Shown one piece after another: positions 23,349 through 36,700 of a DNA stretch of 64,000 bases (positions are counted from its first letter, which is position 1; the number at the start of each line of letters is the position of its first letter). Both the position numbers and the translations under genes were made by a program. The stretch covers positions 44,466,211 through 44,530,210 of the forward strand of contig JARWKL010000005.1 in assembly GCA_029961685.1 (NCBI GenBank), written 5' to 3'. The DNA is from Aristolochia californica (Eukaryota > Streptophyta > Magnoliopsida > Piperales > Aristolochiaceae). Under the pieces are notes generated by a model, which worked only from the letters and a program-made list of their open reading frames with translations, searched no databases and had not been told where the DNA came from.

Positions 23349-25680
23349 TGAAAAAATTAGTTATCTGTCAGCAGGTTTTCTTCACACATCTTTCTTGTAC
23401 AGTGTAAGAAATTGTGCTCTGTATTTATAAGCCGTTTTTCTTACTTTTGAGGAATGAAAGTGATTAAAAGCAACACCTTGATCCGTCTCTTTCGTTGATG
23501 ACAATGTGAGAAGTTGGTGCCTTGTATGTATCACTGATAACGAAAAAGTGGGAAAGTTTTGTCAGTCGATCGAGATTTTTAACAACGCCTTGTGCTCCTC
23601 ATATCGAGAAATGGCTTTTCAATGCAAGTGCCAGTTGACATGTTCTTTTCAGTAACAGAGAAAGCGAGTATAAGCTACAGAAGACGAGCAAATTATCAGC
23701 AAATCTGTAAATTCAATCATATCTGCAAAAATTGTTCGTTTTTCTATCGGTGAAGTATGAAAATTGAAATTCTCCAAACCCATAACGGATTCTGTTTCTG
23801 TCACCAAAATAAAAGATGGGGAAAGGTTTCTGGGTCATTAGAAGTGTCTGGTTCTGGAAAAGACGAAGATCGAAGAACGAGTCATTTAATGCAGGAAACA
23901 AACATTTCTGCGGGGTCGCCTCGGTCGTGCATTGCGGCAAAGGGCACGCGAGGTGAGTGGGATTGCAGGACCCCGAAGGTCGAGCTGCCTTTAATGGCGC
24001 GATACACAACAAAATAGAAGCTACCCACGGAGGCTTCACAAAACTGTCCAGTTGCTATACTAAACAAAATCGAATAGAGCCAAACCAACCACCAACAGCT
24101 CGTTGCTTCCACTAAAAAACACAGACGATTAATCAAATACTATTCGCATTTTTTTAATAAGATGGATATGATATGGGTGTTTCGTACCAGCGAAGCTTGT
24201 TGGTTTTAGTTTCCTCTTCTTTTACTAAAATTTTCTGAAGGCTGTTGCAGGTGGATCCAACCAGATAAAGAGTGGTTTAACTATTTTGTTTCTTAGTGAC
24301 GTCTCATGGAAGATGTGAAGGCATTTCTGGGTGTCTGAGGATGATGAATTTTGAGTGAAAGCCTGAGCAGTACCCTCAGATTCGGGGAATCGGGTACTTA
24401 TTATCTCTGTCATCTCCTGTTTTCAGTTGGCTTTTCTGTGAATTCCCAAATGGGTTTCTCGTGAAAGCTTGTGAAGAGAACTAATCAAACCCCAAAAGAT
24501 CCTCCAACCTTCAAATGAGAATCACAGACCTATACTTAAATAAGCTTGAGAACCCCTCTCAATGGACACTCTTCTTCTGTAAGCAAGCTGAGGCTCTGAA
24601 GCAAGACCTCGATAAACGGCACCCATTGACTAATTGCAGAGTACTTCTAATTTTCTATAACTCCATTAACTTAAAGATAGGTCAAGTCCTTGATTTTGCA
24701 GCAGCAAGAACGCGTAAATACACGAAAGAAACAGGGTTCCCAAGAAAAACAAGAAAGAAGCAAAACCGAATCTGGGAGAAGATGAATGTTCGATCAATCT
24801 GGCCTGGCCAGCGATGATATGCTATTGCTACGCCAGAGGTAAGTGGACCCCAACTGACCAAGCCACCAGCGCCTTTTTCCTTACAGGAAGCAAAACAACA
24901 ACTTTAAGGCTGTAAAAGAAAAAGATGAGATGGGTCAAGACTAACAGAGGCTCAGAACGTAAAGAAAGAAAAGAGAAAGGGCCATGTGAATGACACTGTC
25001 GGAGTCCTCTGGGATTCGCTCGAGAGCAGTGCAGTGACGTAAATGCATTAATGGAAAGAGGAAGAAGAGGAGACGTTGGGCATGGCAACGTGGCATAGTG
25101 TTTCTCGCCGCCATCGTGCAAGCAAAGAAGGAGAAGTAGAAGGGCATTTATTGTGTCTTGAGGTCTACTCCAAATCCGAGAAGGAGATTGGTTCTATTCC
25201 GATTCTTTGCCTCGGGAGGAAATGCTCGGCTCCTTCTCCCACGCTCTAAAACCAGATTTTATTTAATCATTTTCTTGTCATTGTAAGATATTTGAATCGT
25301 CTTCGTCAGAGCTTGGATTCGGAAAAAAAACCAGTCAAATGTTAACATTGTCCTGCTCACATGGATGGAGTCCCTGGGCTGCAATAAATTGGAAAATAAG
25401 AAATGACTCTTATCTCTAACTTGGATCAAAGTGGGTCGAAAGCAGGATTCTTCGGCCTTTCTTTGATCACCTGCTTGGGATGGCTTTCCAATCTTCACTC
25501 GATCTTGTGAAAGTTTTAAATGGTTGAGGGCCAAGAGGGTTAGGATCCGTTCCCAAGGGACAGGGTTCTACCCCTTTCTCTCCTCCTCCATGTAGACGAG
25601 GGGAGACGGTTCTCCCTAATTGTTATTTTTTATTTATATTTTTAAAATTAACTTATTAGGTTCAATGAGACCAACCTATA
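23349..25680. other. Intergenic region, no gene seen
   Basis: Open frames here (for example 23757-24017, 24515-24817 and minus 24828-25121) are short, lack family resemblance and lack splice-linked neighbours. The region around 25500-25620 is a pyrimidine- and purine-rich spacer leading into an LTR-like segment. Confidence 0.5.
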
Positions 25681-26076
25681 TGTTAAAATATATATTAGAT
25701 ATAATTTATGTTCATAATTATTATATAATTTAGGTTATGTACATACGATTATTAGATTAGGCTTAAGGGGATGGGTGATATTGTATTGGGCCCATGGGCC
25801 ATTTTGTAACAGGAAAACCTAAAACTTAAATACATAATGAAAGGGGAAAAAACCCCAATGGAAAAATTTTATCGTTAGTCTCTCGTGTTCATCGTGTTCG
25901 TCAAGAAACTAGAGAGCTCAACGCTCTCTCTCGTTTGGTGATTTGGACTGTTTCGTTAATCCCATGAGATAGTGGTGGTTTCGTCCTCCACCGTGAGAAC
26001 GTTGTGCCGTCAACCGGTTCAACGCATTATGTAAGAGTTTCGTCGGTTCGTTCGTTGTCAGAAACAAATCTTAACA
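25681..26076 (+). mobile_element. Probable solo LTR
   Basis: A 396-bp segment begins TGTTAA and ends TTAACA (6-bp inverted ends, TG...CA). It contains the features of a plant copia-type LTR leader (site-II-like GGGCCCATGGGCC, then AATACATAATGAAAGG, then a CT-rich start region). CAACCTA occurs just before it and CAACCTA just after, slightly offset, which suggests a target duplication. No matching second LTR or internal region follows in order. The orientation is inferred from the leader-like order. Confidence 0.45.
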
Positions 26077-26479
26077 CAACCTACCTCTCTAGTTAATTCA
26101 CAAGATTTTTTAAATTAGACATGGGTTGCACAAAGAGTAACATTTTTTTATGCACATACAACTTGTAGAATCACCTCATATTAAATATTATGCATTTTAA
26201 TTTGTAATAACTATGAAACACCATTTTATTCAAATAGGCTCAAGTATGTTAGCACATTACTAACATTGGGTTAGTCCAAGCACTAAGAGAGGGAAGTGTG
26301 AGAGAGAGAGAGAGAGAACAAAGGGAAAAAGATGAATGTCTAAGGCTGGAGACTCAATTAGGTCGAGCAATCTGCTTCATCTAGCATTGCCAAGAATAAA
26401 TAATAAAAGTTCCTAATACAAGAGGAAGTGTAATTAAAACAAAGTACACAAGAGTATAAATTGATCTTTAACACTCTCT

Positions 26480-27020
26480 TTCAAGTTAATGGAAAAACCT
26501 AAAAAACACATAGCTTGGAACACGAACTATGAAGATGACTGCTTGCAATTGCTCTAGTAAAAAAGTTAACAAGTTGATTCTTAGAGGGAATATAATGCAT
26601 GCCAATAATTCTAGCTTATAGCTTCTCTCAAACAAAGTGACAATAAATTTTGATGTGTTTGGTCCTTTAATGAAAAAACGGATTAGTTGTTATGTGAATA
26701 GTTACTTGGTCGTCATGATGGAGTTGCATAATAGTAGTAATAGGAAAACTGTTTTTTTTTTTTTACAAAGATTTCAACTATAACATTTCAATCAATGTAT
26801 AGGCCATGACATGATATTCTGCTTTTGTGCTTCTTCTTGCCATCACATTTTATTTCTTGTTGCACCAAGTTACAAAATTATCATCCACCATTGTTTAATA
26901 ACCTGAAACCAATTTCCTATTATTAAGAGAACCTACTCAATTTGCATATATAAAACCGTCAATATTAATATATCCATGACATTTATACAATAATCTTTTG
27001 ACACGATTTTTTCTTAAGAT
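26480..27020 (-). mobile_element. Degenerate Ty1-copia RNase H remnant
   Basis: On the minus strand the copia RNase H signature is legible (VTWCNKK, stop, NVMARRSTKAEYHVM) near 26790-26880. Several stops and shifts follow toward 26480. This is an old dead fragment. The extent beyond this core is uncertain. Confidence 0.6.
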
Positions 27021-27244
27021 GATGAAGAATTTTTTTTTGAAGTGTGCCAATGGGAAAACTAAGGTTGATGCATGGACTAACTAACAACGCTTACGACAAA
27101 AGAGATATTAAGCCTAGTCACAATGAGGTAAATTAGGCTACTAACCAACCAATAAATTTTTTTCTACTTCTACATCGTCGCTAGATTCAACACACTATTT
27201 TGCAATTGGATCTATAGGGGGTCTCTTGAGATTTACACTCAATC

Positions 27245-27573
27245 TGTTAAGCACCTAGCTAATACTATCCAAAAGACCGGCCTGTTAGGAGTAGAAGATA
27301 TAAGTACTTAACCCCAAGACCATAACAGTACACCCCGCCCTCCCGAGCCGACGACCACGACAGCCTTAACACAACAACGGGGACTGGGTCAGGAGCCCAT
27401 ACTCCCTTACGGCTCCCCGCCAGGGGCATGCGGTCCACCTGCGCACGAGGGGACTCGAAGTCGGGCTGTAGCGCCTACTCTGATACCAAATGTTAACCAC
27501 TTAGCCAATACTACCCAAAAAACCGGCCTGTTACGAGCGGAAGACATAGGTATTTAACCCCAGGACCATAACA
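27245..27573 (-). mobile_element. TRIM (miniature LTR retrotransposon), family 1, copy A, complete
   Basis: Two 83-bp direct repeats (27245-27327 and 27491-27573) start TGTTAA and end CATAACA. On the minus strand the 5' LTR is followed after two bases by TGGTATCAGAG (27478-27488), the initiator-Met tRNA primer site. A G-rich tract precedes the 3' LTR. The element is flanked by a perfect 5-bp target duplication, CAATC (27240-27244 and 27574-27578). The internal region of about 163 bp has no coding capacity. The LTRs differ at about 12 of 83 sites, so the insertion is old. It must have relied on proteins from an autonomous partner. Confidence 0.9.
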
Positions 27574-28305
27574 CAATCATATCTATTTTTTGCAAAGAGA
27601 TCTAAGATGAGAAGTAGAGGACGTAGATTTTGATTGTTGGTAAGAACATGTAGATTTCTAAATGAGAATTGGCCTATCATCATAATGTGGGCCGAAAACA
27701 ATAGGAGAAGAAGGGGACGTACTGACCCCAAAATCAGGAGACTACACAAGTGACTAGTCGGCCATTACGAAGGTGACTCAAATAGTGATTCCTTCAGTGG
27801 TTGTGAGGGAAAGTAGTCTGGTCTTGCCAATATCTATAAATGGGTTGAGACCAGGTATAGTAGAACCAACACTAGAGTAATATGGTTGATGCTCAAAGAA
27901 GGTTAAATATGCTAAAATAAAGGTATTGTGTAATGAGAGCTAATAGCACACATAGTCTTTTGTTTTTTAAGAGTGCCCAATTTAGGCCTTTAGATCAAGT
28001 TTACTGCTTCTAGGAGATAAAGTTATGAATAAAACACACAAAACCAAGTACTTTGGTACGAAAAAGAAAAGGTATTGGTGATTCGGTTTGCTGTGATGAA
28101 ATATGATTTAGTTTGGAACCTCTCCGTCAATTGACCAAAATGCCTAGGCGGCTGTTGTAATTTAAGTTCTAGTGGATCATTTTTTCTTGGAGACTGATTT
28201 CCTCTGTAGTTTGCCTTCGAGACTTTGACAGGAGACGCAGTTTCTGAGTCCATTAACTTTTTTTTTACTTTGATTCCTGCACAATTATTTTGCTCGCGAG
28301 AGAAG

Positions 28306-28711
28306 ATGTTGGAGAAGATCGGATTACCACCCAAACCATCGATGCGAGGCGCCGCTTGGGTGATCGACGCGTCTCATTGTCAGGGATGTGCGTCTCAGTT
28401 CACCTTTTTCAACCGGAAGGTATGATTTTTCTTTCTCCCCATCCGATTAACCGGTTCCCTTATCTTTATATCGTCAATCTCCCCGATACCCGGATGGATG
28501 AATTCTGTATTTGATAATTTATTCACATGTAGCTTTCGGGATTGATCTGGTTCTTGCTTGGATTTTGTAGCTGTTATTGTTCTCTCCTTCCCCTTGACCG
28601 AGGACCACCATTGACAACTGTTTCATTTTTCTGCTAAAAATTTTAGTTGGGGCAACGGGGAAATTTTATTGAAAAGAATGAGAAATAGAGTTAACCACTA
28701 GCAGAAATGTT

Positions 28712-28745
<34 letters not shown>

Positions 28746-31700
28746 CAGGCAGGTTTCCCTTCATATTGTACAATTTGGAAAAGTTTTCAGCTTAAGAAGA
28801 ATAAAATTCATAATTGTACTGGCAATACGTAACATACTCAAATATTTTACCATGTTTTGTTCCATCTTGTCGGATGGTGTATTGTGCTTGCTGTTTTAAT
28901 GGAGAGTTCTGATATCCACTTTTATTAGGAGCAATTCTTCTATTCTTACTCACCCCACTGGTTCACACTTGTATAGCACTTCAATTTTTAACATTTATAT
29001 GCAAATCTGTTGTCATATTAGTTAACTTGTTCTGAAGTTTGTTTATCTGAAACCGTGCTTAGTGTTTGACTTAAACATCCACATTTACTTGGTTAATGTA
29101 TATGAATAAGAAGCTACTTGTTCATGCCTATCTTAGTACACCAGGAAAAATATATTCCTTTATCAAATATAACATTTTGGAGATGCAGCTAAATCCACCA
29201 AATTGATGTATGTAAAGATTGGTCTTTTTTCTTGAATCACATGGTTTGTGTTGCAGTGATGTGGACTAGATGTACGACTTGGATTGATTTGATTTTGTTT
29301 ACTTATTTTTTGACACATTGTATTCAGTTTTATTTACATAAGGCAATTCCTGACCCGATTGTCAAGGATTTCTTAATGCAAGTTTTGCATTTTCATTGGA
29401 AAAATGTTACTAGGCCTTTTCCCCTTTACTAAATTTCTGCTTGGGTGATACTTTTTAATGGGTACCCTGGCAACTTTACTGTGTTTTAATTGATTTCTTT
29501 TTGTGAGGGCATCATACACATCTTAACTGCAGTGCCTAAGATACTTGCAAATGATCTTCCAAACAGATAAAAAGAATAACTACAAATAAGATGTGGCTAA
29601 AATGTTCTGCATGGTTAGTGAGAGGGCTTCCCTTCACAGCTCACCAGTGTCTATTATTCTCAGAAGGAAGAGACTGCTTATATGAGAATACGCATTCTAT
29701 AGCCCTTTTCATGTTAATTTTTTACATTTTACTTTATTTGGATCCTTCTACTTTCAGCTGGAAGTAGTTGGCGTTTTCATTTGATAATGTCATATCTTTT
29801 GACATGTATGTCTTTATCTTATTCTTTTTTTCCCTGATGATGAACAATATTTGGGGAACTAGCATCACTGCCGAAGATGTGGAGGAATATTTTGCAACAA
29901 CTGCACCATACATAGGATGGTTTTGCATGGCCAGGGAGATTTTGCAGTTCGCATATGTGATGCTTGTAAGAGACTTGAGGAAGCTGCACGTTTTGAACTC
30001 CGACATGGCCACAGAAAAAGAGCTGGAAAAGGTTGGTCCATTGTTTATCTGTGACTTGGTCTATTGTTTATTTGTGACTATGTGATTCTACTGATGCTTT
30101 ATACTTTTGAAAGGAGAGACAACTTTACATTCAGCTTTTTAACACCATGTGTCTCTTTTTATCAGGCGGTCCAAAATTGGGTGTAAAGAATGAGGATGAA
30201 GCTCTAAATCGGACTGATTCAGATTCAGATCTCTATAGGACAGTTAGCAGTTCTTCAAGTGTGCATGAAGAAGCTCTTAGCCAGAATAGAGCAGTTGATG
30301 GCATAAAGAGCACCACTGTTGATTTGACAAATGAAATGGGATCTAGCAGCCCAGAGGAGCTGCATCAGCGTGCACTGGAAGAAAAGAAAAAGTATAAAGT
30401 CTTAAATGGTGAAGGAAAACGTGAGGAGGCACTACAAGCATTTAAGAGAGGTAAAGAGCTTGAGAGACAAGCAGTGGCCCTCGAGACTGCATTGAGGAAG
30501 AGTCGTAGAAATGCAATGGCTTCATCTTCAAGCAGTATGAGTGGTACCCAGAAAATAATTGATGACCATGATGAGTCTGCAATTAAAACTAAAAAATCTT
30601 CCCAAAAGAATAAGGGAGAGAAGGGTGAATTGGGAGCCCAGTTGAGAGAGCTTGGATGGTCTGAGGCAGATCTGATTGATGCAGATAAAAAGCCAGTCAA
30701 ACTGAGTTTGGAAGGAGAGTTATCAAATCTTCTCGAAGAATTCCCTCAAAGATCTGCAGCAGGGAAGAAACCAAGTGAAGCTAATAAGGCCCAAGTGCTT
30801 GCTCATAAAAAACAAGCTCTTATGTTTAAGAGAGAAGGGAGGCTTGCTGAAGCAAAAGAAGAACTGAAGAAGGCTAAAGTTATAGAAAAACAAATTGAGG
30901 AAGAGGAGTTTCTGGTTGATGCTGAAAGTTCTGATGATGAGTTGTCCACTCTTATTCGTGGTATGGATGAAAATAAGAGTTCCCATGATGGTTTTACAAT
31001 GGATTACAAGAATGATTTAGCAATGGACTTGAACCACCTGGGGAATATGCCAGTTGACCTTGCTTTTGATGATGATTTTGAAGTAACAGATGCAGATTTG
31101 AATGACCCCGAGATGGTATCAGCCTTAAAATCTGTAGGTTGGGATGAAGAACCAGATCAAACTGTGGACAAGGAAACATTACAAAGAGAAGTTCTCTCCT
31201 TAAAACGAGAGGCACTGAACCTGAAACGAGCAGGTGATGTTGAAGAAGCAATGGCACATCTGAAGAAAGCAAAATTACTTGAAAAAGACCTTGAAAAGAT
31301 GCAATCTGTACCTCAGACAAATACCAGTGTCGGAAATGGTTTAGAGTCTGAATTCAGAAATAGATCAACACCTTTGGTGAAGACAAATATCAAGGATTTG
31401 GCACCCCAGAAAAGTAAATTGGTGATCCAGAGGGAGCTTATAGGTGTGAAGAAGGTGGCTTTGGCTCTAAGAAGAGAAGGACGATTAGATGAAGCAGATG
31501 AAGAGTTAAAGAAAGCAAAAGTGCTCGAATTGCAATTGGAAGAGTTGCAAAATACACCAGATCTAGTAAATCATGAGTTTGTATTTGGGGATAAAGATAA
31601 AGAAGAGGAAGAAGATGTAACTGAGCAGGATCTCCAGGACCCAGCATACTTACAAGTATTAAATTCTATGGGTTGGGAAGAAGAAAATGTTGGATCACAA

Positions 31701-33191
31701 AAGTTGCCTTATCTAAAAGATGAACAAGTAGAAATTGCTGTCACACAGGATCCATCTAAGACCCCAATTAGGGCATGGAGAACTAAGGCTGAGCTACAGA
31801 GAGAGCTCTTGGGAATAAAGAGGAAGGCCTTTGCTTTAAGAAGGCAAGGGAAGCAAGAAGAGGCTGAGGAAGAACTGAAATTGGCCAAGGTCTTGGATGC
31901 TCAAATGGCTGAAATGGATAAAGCTGGTGGTTATAATGACAATGCAACAAGTGGGACTGGACGTTTGAACATTCAAGAAGAGACAGCAAGGGAGGTATTT
32001 TATATGGATTCTAAAGAATCTGAGCTTGCAAAACCATTTAATTCAAGTTTGGAAGAAATGGAAACTAGTAAACAGTCTCGTGGGGTAAATCTTGATAATT
32101 TTCAACTTCAGGAAGACAAGTATAAGTCTATTGCAAAAAGAGGTCAGCGGGACAACCTTAATTTGGTGAAAGATGTTTCATCTCAAGCAGTCCAATCCAT
32201 TGTCACCAGAGATTTACTAACGGCCTCGGATTGGGGAATTTCCCATTTACCTATTCATAGACCAGAGGGTGAAGAAAACTCAGGTATCAACAGTATATCT
32301 TTTACCGAAACAAAAGGTATTTTGGACATGCAAGAGAATTCAAGAGGGTCAGAGAATCGTCAGGAGGAGAAATCGTCAAGGAGGATCTCTGATGAGTTAG
32401 CAGGAACTCATGAAGAAAGACTTCCAGCCCTTGAGGAAGTTCAAGCCCATCAAGGAACCAATTCTCAAAAGGATCACGGTTCTCTTCAACAAGATATATT
32501 AGCTCAGAAGAGAAAAGCACTTGCTTTGAAGAGGGAAGGGAAGTTGGCAGAAGCCCGGGAAGAGCTAAGACAAGCAAAGATTTTGGAGAAGAGTTTAGAA
32601 CAAGATGACACACATTCAAGTGTACATAGCAATAAAGATATTACAGTTCCTGTTGCTAGCAGTTTCTCAGTTATGCAAGAGAACAAAACAAATGTGGATA
32701 AAAAACCAATATCAAGCCGAGATCGTCTCAAATTGCAGCAGCAATGCTTGGCTCACAAGCGCCAAGCTCTTAAGCTGCGGAGGGAAGGTAAGATTCAGGA
32801 ATCTGAAGCAGAATCTGAATTGGCCAAGGCTATTGAGACCCAGTTGGAAGAAATGGCTGCACTTGATTCTAATGCTATGGGTAAGGGTCCTGTGGATGAT
32901 GCGGCCGTTGAGGATTTTCTTGATCCCCAACTACTTTCTGCTCTGAAGTCAATTGGGTGGCAAGATGCAGATATTGTTATCCAGACTACAGAAACTCCTC
33001 AAGCTACACTGAATGTTAATGCTAGTAAAAAGACCAATGAAGAAAGAGAGAGAAGTCAATTAGAAGAACAGATTAAGACGGAGAGAGCCCAGGCACTTAA
33101 CCTGAAGCGTGCTGGCAAGCAAACTGAGGCGCTACATGCCCTCCGTCGAGCTAAACAGCTTGAGAAGAAACTCAATTCGTTGGCATCTTAA
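28306..33191 (+). CDS. FYVE zinc-finger protein with eight helical repeats
   Basis: Exons are 28306-28419, 29863-30031 and 30166-33191, with phases matching, giving 1102 residues. The FYVE finger (about residues 23-85) has all three signatures: WVID, (R/K)KHHCRRCGG spanning intron 1, and VRICDAC, with eight metal-binding Cys/His positions. FYVE fingers bind PI3P on endosomes. The remainder holds eight copies of a ~40-residue unit of the form KR.AL.LKREG...EA...L..AK.LE..L, ending at the C-terminus, separated by acidic linkers. It also holds four short L..LGW..(E/D) motifs (for example SALKSVGWDEE and SALKSIGWQDADI). The layout matches a plant FYVE family I recall as At1g61690-like. The repeats resemble DM14-type helical repeats (inference). 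A role in endosomal trafficking is inferred from FYVE alone. The reading frame is intact over 3 kb. Confidence 0.9.
28709..28745. repeat. Poly-T / (GT)n tract in FYVE intron 1
   Basis: About 24 T residues followed by six GT units. A simple repeat. Confidence 0.9.
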
Positions 33192-33737
33192 TTTAGTTAG
33201 AATTTTTTGTAAATAGTACTTTTTTTTGGAAAAAGTGAGTAGGGTTTGATTGGTTAAGTTGTTTAATAATGATAATTAAAATCAGCCCCTTGAAAGTATT
33301 TTAAAAAAGCCATTCAGAGGTTTGATATTTCATTAAAAATAAGGCTCAAGAAACTTGGACAAGGAATTAAACTTCAAAAATAGTTCATATATCCGCAGGA
33401 GATCCTTACTTGTTCTGGGTTAACCACGCACAGGTGCTTGACCCGAGTGACTAACCCAATGAGTTGCCTTATGAAGTGGTAAAAGGTTTTCCCAAAACAT
33501 TTGTATTAGTTCCAGTACAGCTATAACATTCCTTTGACACAACTCAAATAGACTGTCTAATGCTGATTTCTTCTTATGCTTGACTGAATTTAGAGGAATA
33601 AGTCTATAGTTGACACATACACCTGACAATTACATATATATGCCATGCACCTCCTTCCTCATTGCAGTATCTTCAAATATAGGGTGAAAATTGTCTTTAA
33701 CGTAGAACTTGGAGGCATCATGATGTAGGCATCAAGT
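33192..33737. other. Convergent intergenic spacer
   Basis: The 3' ends of the FYVE gene (+) and the ORRM2-like gene (-) face each other across about 550 bp. No gene or repeat was seen. 3' UTRs of both genes are expected here. Confidence 0.6.
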
Positions 33738-36700
33738 TCAATTGAAGGATTGAGGCTGGGAGGTCTTGGGTGGTGGAGGTAGTCTTGGTCTGGCGTACTC
33801 AGCAAAAATGACCCAACCATCCAAAAACTACATACAAGCACAAAGCAGACGCACATATTGTCAGAATAAGAAGGTCCTAGTAACTACATGATCAGTTTTA
33901 AGAGCCAACCCGCCCTCAGAATTGGGGTGAGCAGATTCTAGACAAAAATGATATTTTATGTACCAGAATGCAGTATGCAGTAAGCTTACCTTGCCATCCA
34001 TGCCCTTTATTCCTTCTGCTGCCTCTTCTAAGGTGTCATATCTTACAAACCCAAAACCTTTAGAATAACCTGAATTCAGATCTGTCACTACTCTAGCTGC
34101 ATACCAGTCACAAGCACATCTAAACATCAATACACAATCCATGCAATTCTGATAGAGTACATTATGTGGAAATGAATAACTGAAAGATACAAATCAGGAA
34201 TGACACTTGCCACTGACAACTTGACCAAATTTTATAAATGCTTCTCTGAGTCCCTCAGATGTTGTGCGCTTGCTAAGCCCTGCAGTAGTGTCAAAGTGTT
34301 AAAATATAGAAGTTATATTTTTTTTTTTTAAAAATGTATATCTCACATGACAAACACAACTCCTACCCTGTGCTTGCATATATCCTGCATTTATCAATTT
34401 TTATATTTGTAAAACCTTTTTCCAAAGACATCTTATACTCATGGGGCTTACTTCAGATCAAAGAAATTGGCATTATCCTTCACCATTACTTTGAAAAGGT
34501 ACTTCAATCTCAAAAATTACCCATATTATTTAATGTTGTTAGTTTGCAGTATCCATCGTTTTTTTTTTTTTTTTTTTTTTTTGAGAGGGGCGTGGCGCGA
34601 TTCAAAGTCGCGACCTGACGCACTTAATGTAAACAGAATACCACTAGACCAAACGGCCTTAGGTTGCAGTATCCATAATTAATAGGTTTCAAAAATAATT
34701 TTGGCAAGAATCAATGGAGACAAAGTGCCAGATAAGTCCCAGCCATTCAGTGCTCATTAAGTTCTGACATTTCATAATCTACAACCAAATACAACCCTTT
34801 TAGATGCCACATTTCCAAATGCAACCATTTAACTTTTTTTTTTTTAAACGTGAATGAATACAGCCACTTAAAATCCATAATTTTCCAAAAAATGTCTGCA
34901 TAAACAAAATATAGAGGAAAACTATGGTTTTGCCAAGAATAACTTTTTGTTTTTGGAATGTTTCTTGCCATGTGTACTTTGACAGAAAAAAAATTGCCCT
35001 TCATTAACATTTTTAAATAAACAAGAATGAGAGAGTAAACCCCTTCCCCTGTTAAAAGAGGAGAAAAAAAATATTTAAGTTTGTATTCGACATTCCAAAG
35101 AAAGGATAGCCAAAACCATCTTTCAGAAAAACAAACAAGTTCAAATTGTTTCACAATGCAGAAAAACAACCAGGAGTAGCCAGCAGTGCTGTATGTTCCT
35201 GTCAAATAGCTCAATGTTTCAGTAAAGCCCTTGGGGCAGGTGAATGAATGATAAGTGCCATGTTTTCATTACAGGACGAACAGTAATAAGAACACAGAAA
35301 AATCCCTCCAGAAGATCTTTAATGTGTTTGACATTAAAAATCAGCTACCACTAACAAGTCAAGAGTTGGTCACTGGCATGCAGACAATAAGCAGAAAACA
35401 ACTTTAAATAGTCACTAAGATATCAACCTTTCCGAGCCAAAAAAAATTCTCAATTGTTCACCTGCCATGTGTCCAAATTGGTACTACAAAGATACATTCT
35501 GAGTGTCTTCCATTACTTCGAATTTCTAAGAGGGGGAAGTGTGGAAACCACAAAAAATATATCCAAACATTTTTTAATGATAAAAAAACAAATCACTGAA
35601 TGAGATAAGCAAAAAGCAACCATGACTTTTATTTGAACTGGGTTTCAATCATACATCAAAGATAAGGAAAATGAATTAACAAGTTTACGATAGTTAAATT
35701 TACAACACCTGCCAGAACACTATCAGAAGGTGCCATGCTGCAAATATGTGGCAATTGGGATAATAGGCTTTATTTTTTGAAAATTTTAGCCTTTTCTTTT
35801 GTTTTAATAATACTGCAAGCTAGACAATATAACTATAAAACACTGCAGGGAGCACAGTTCAGCTTTTGAAAAGTTTAACAAATCTGTTCCTTTACAAAGT
35901 CCAGATACGGAGAAAAAAGTACAATAAGTTTAACTTATGGCAATCTATTTAGGGTAAAGAAACTCGTAAAAAATGAGAAAAAGCAAATTCATGAAAGAAA
36001 TTGCCAGAAAGAGAGGAATTGTCACAGGTATGAATAGCATGACAACAGGGTTGACTAAAAAGATCAACAGAATTACTATAGAGGAGATAAGTTGCTCTTA
36101 TTTACTGGTTAACCTCTTGGACATACATCAATAGTGTTAGATCCAAGAAGGAACTAAACAGCTCTGCTCACATTTGCCACTTGAATTCACACAAAAGACC
36201 ATTTCAAGGAATGGAAAAAAATGAAAAAAATCATATAGGGCAAGGCATCTACACTGACAACTCCATGTAATGAACTTAAGTACTTAAATCAGATACTACC
36301 TCATGTGGGAAAAATTTACTCTAACAGCAGCCTCAGACACCGAGTTCGCCACTTCGCGTTCCCTCCGAAATCACTGCATGAGTCTCCCCTTCCGACCTCC
36401 AAACATCCTGCTCGGATAAAGGGAATCAGGAGGAAGACACATCCCGACCTCCCCAACCTGGAATCGGCGACGACGGGGAGGCTCTAGTCGTGCGAACCCA
36501 ACAGTGGCACACAGACAATGGAAAAACGGCGACGACGGAGGAAGAGGGATCCTGGAGTACGGCGAAAGGAAGATCTTCAACGAGAAAGGAAAATCTTAAA
36601 GCCTGGAAATCTCTGTGGGCTAGCGGAGAATCAGAGATCTCTTTGGAACTTAAGCAAGGGCGAAAGGAAATGATAATACGAATCACTATTAGAAATGGAA

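Noticed and set aside
30365..32930. Several minus-strand frames inside the FYVE gene
   Set aside because: Antisense shadows of a strongly supported coding exon.
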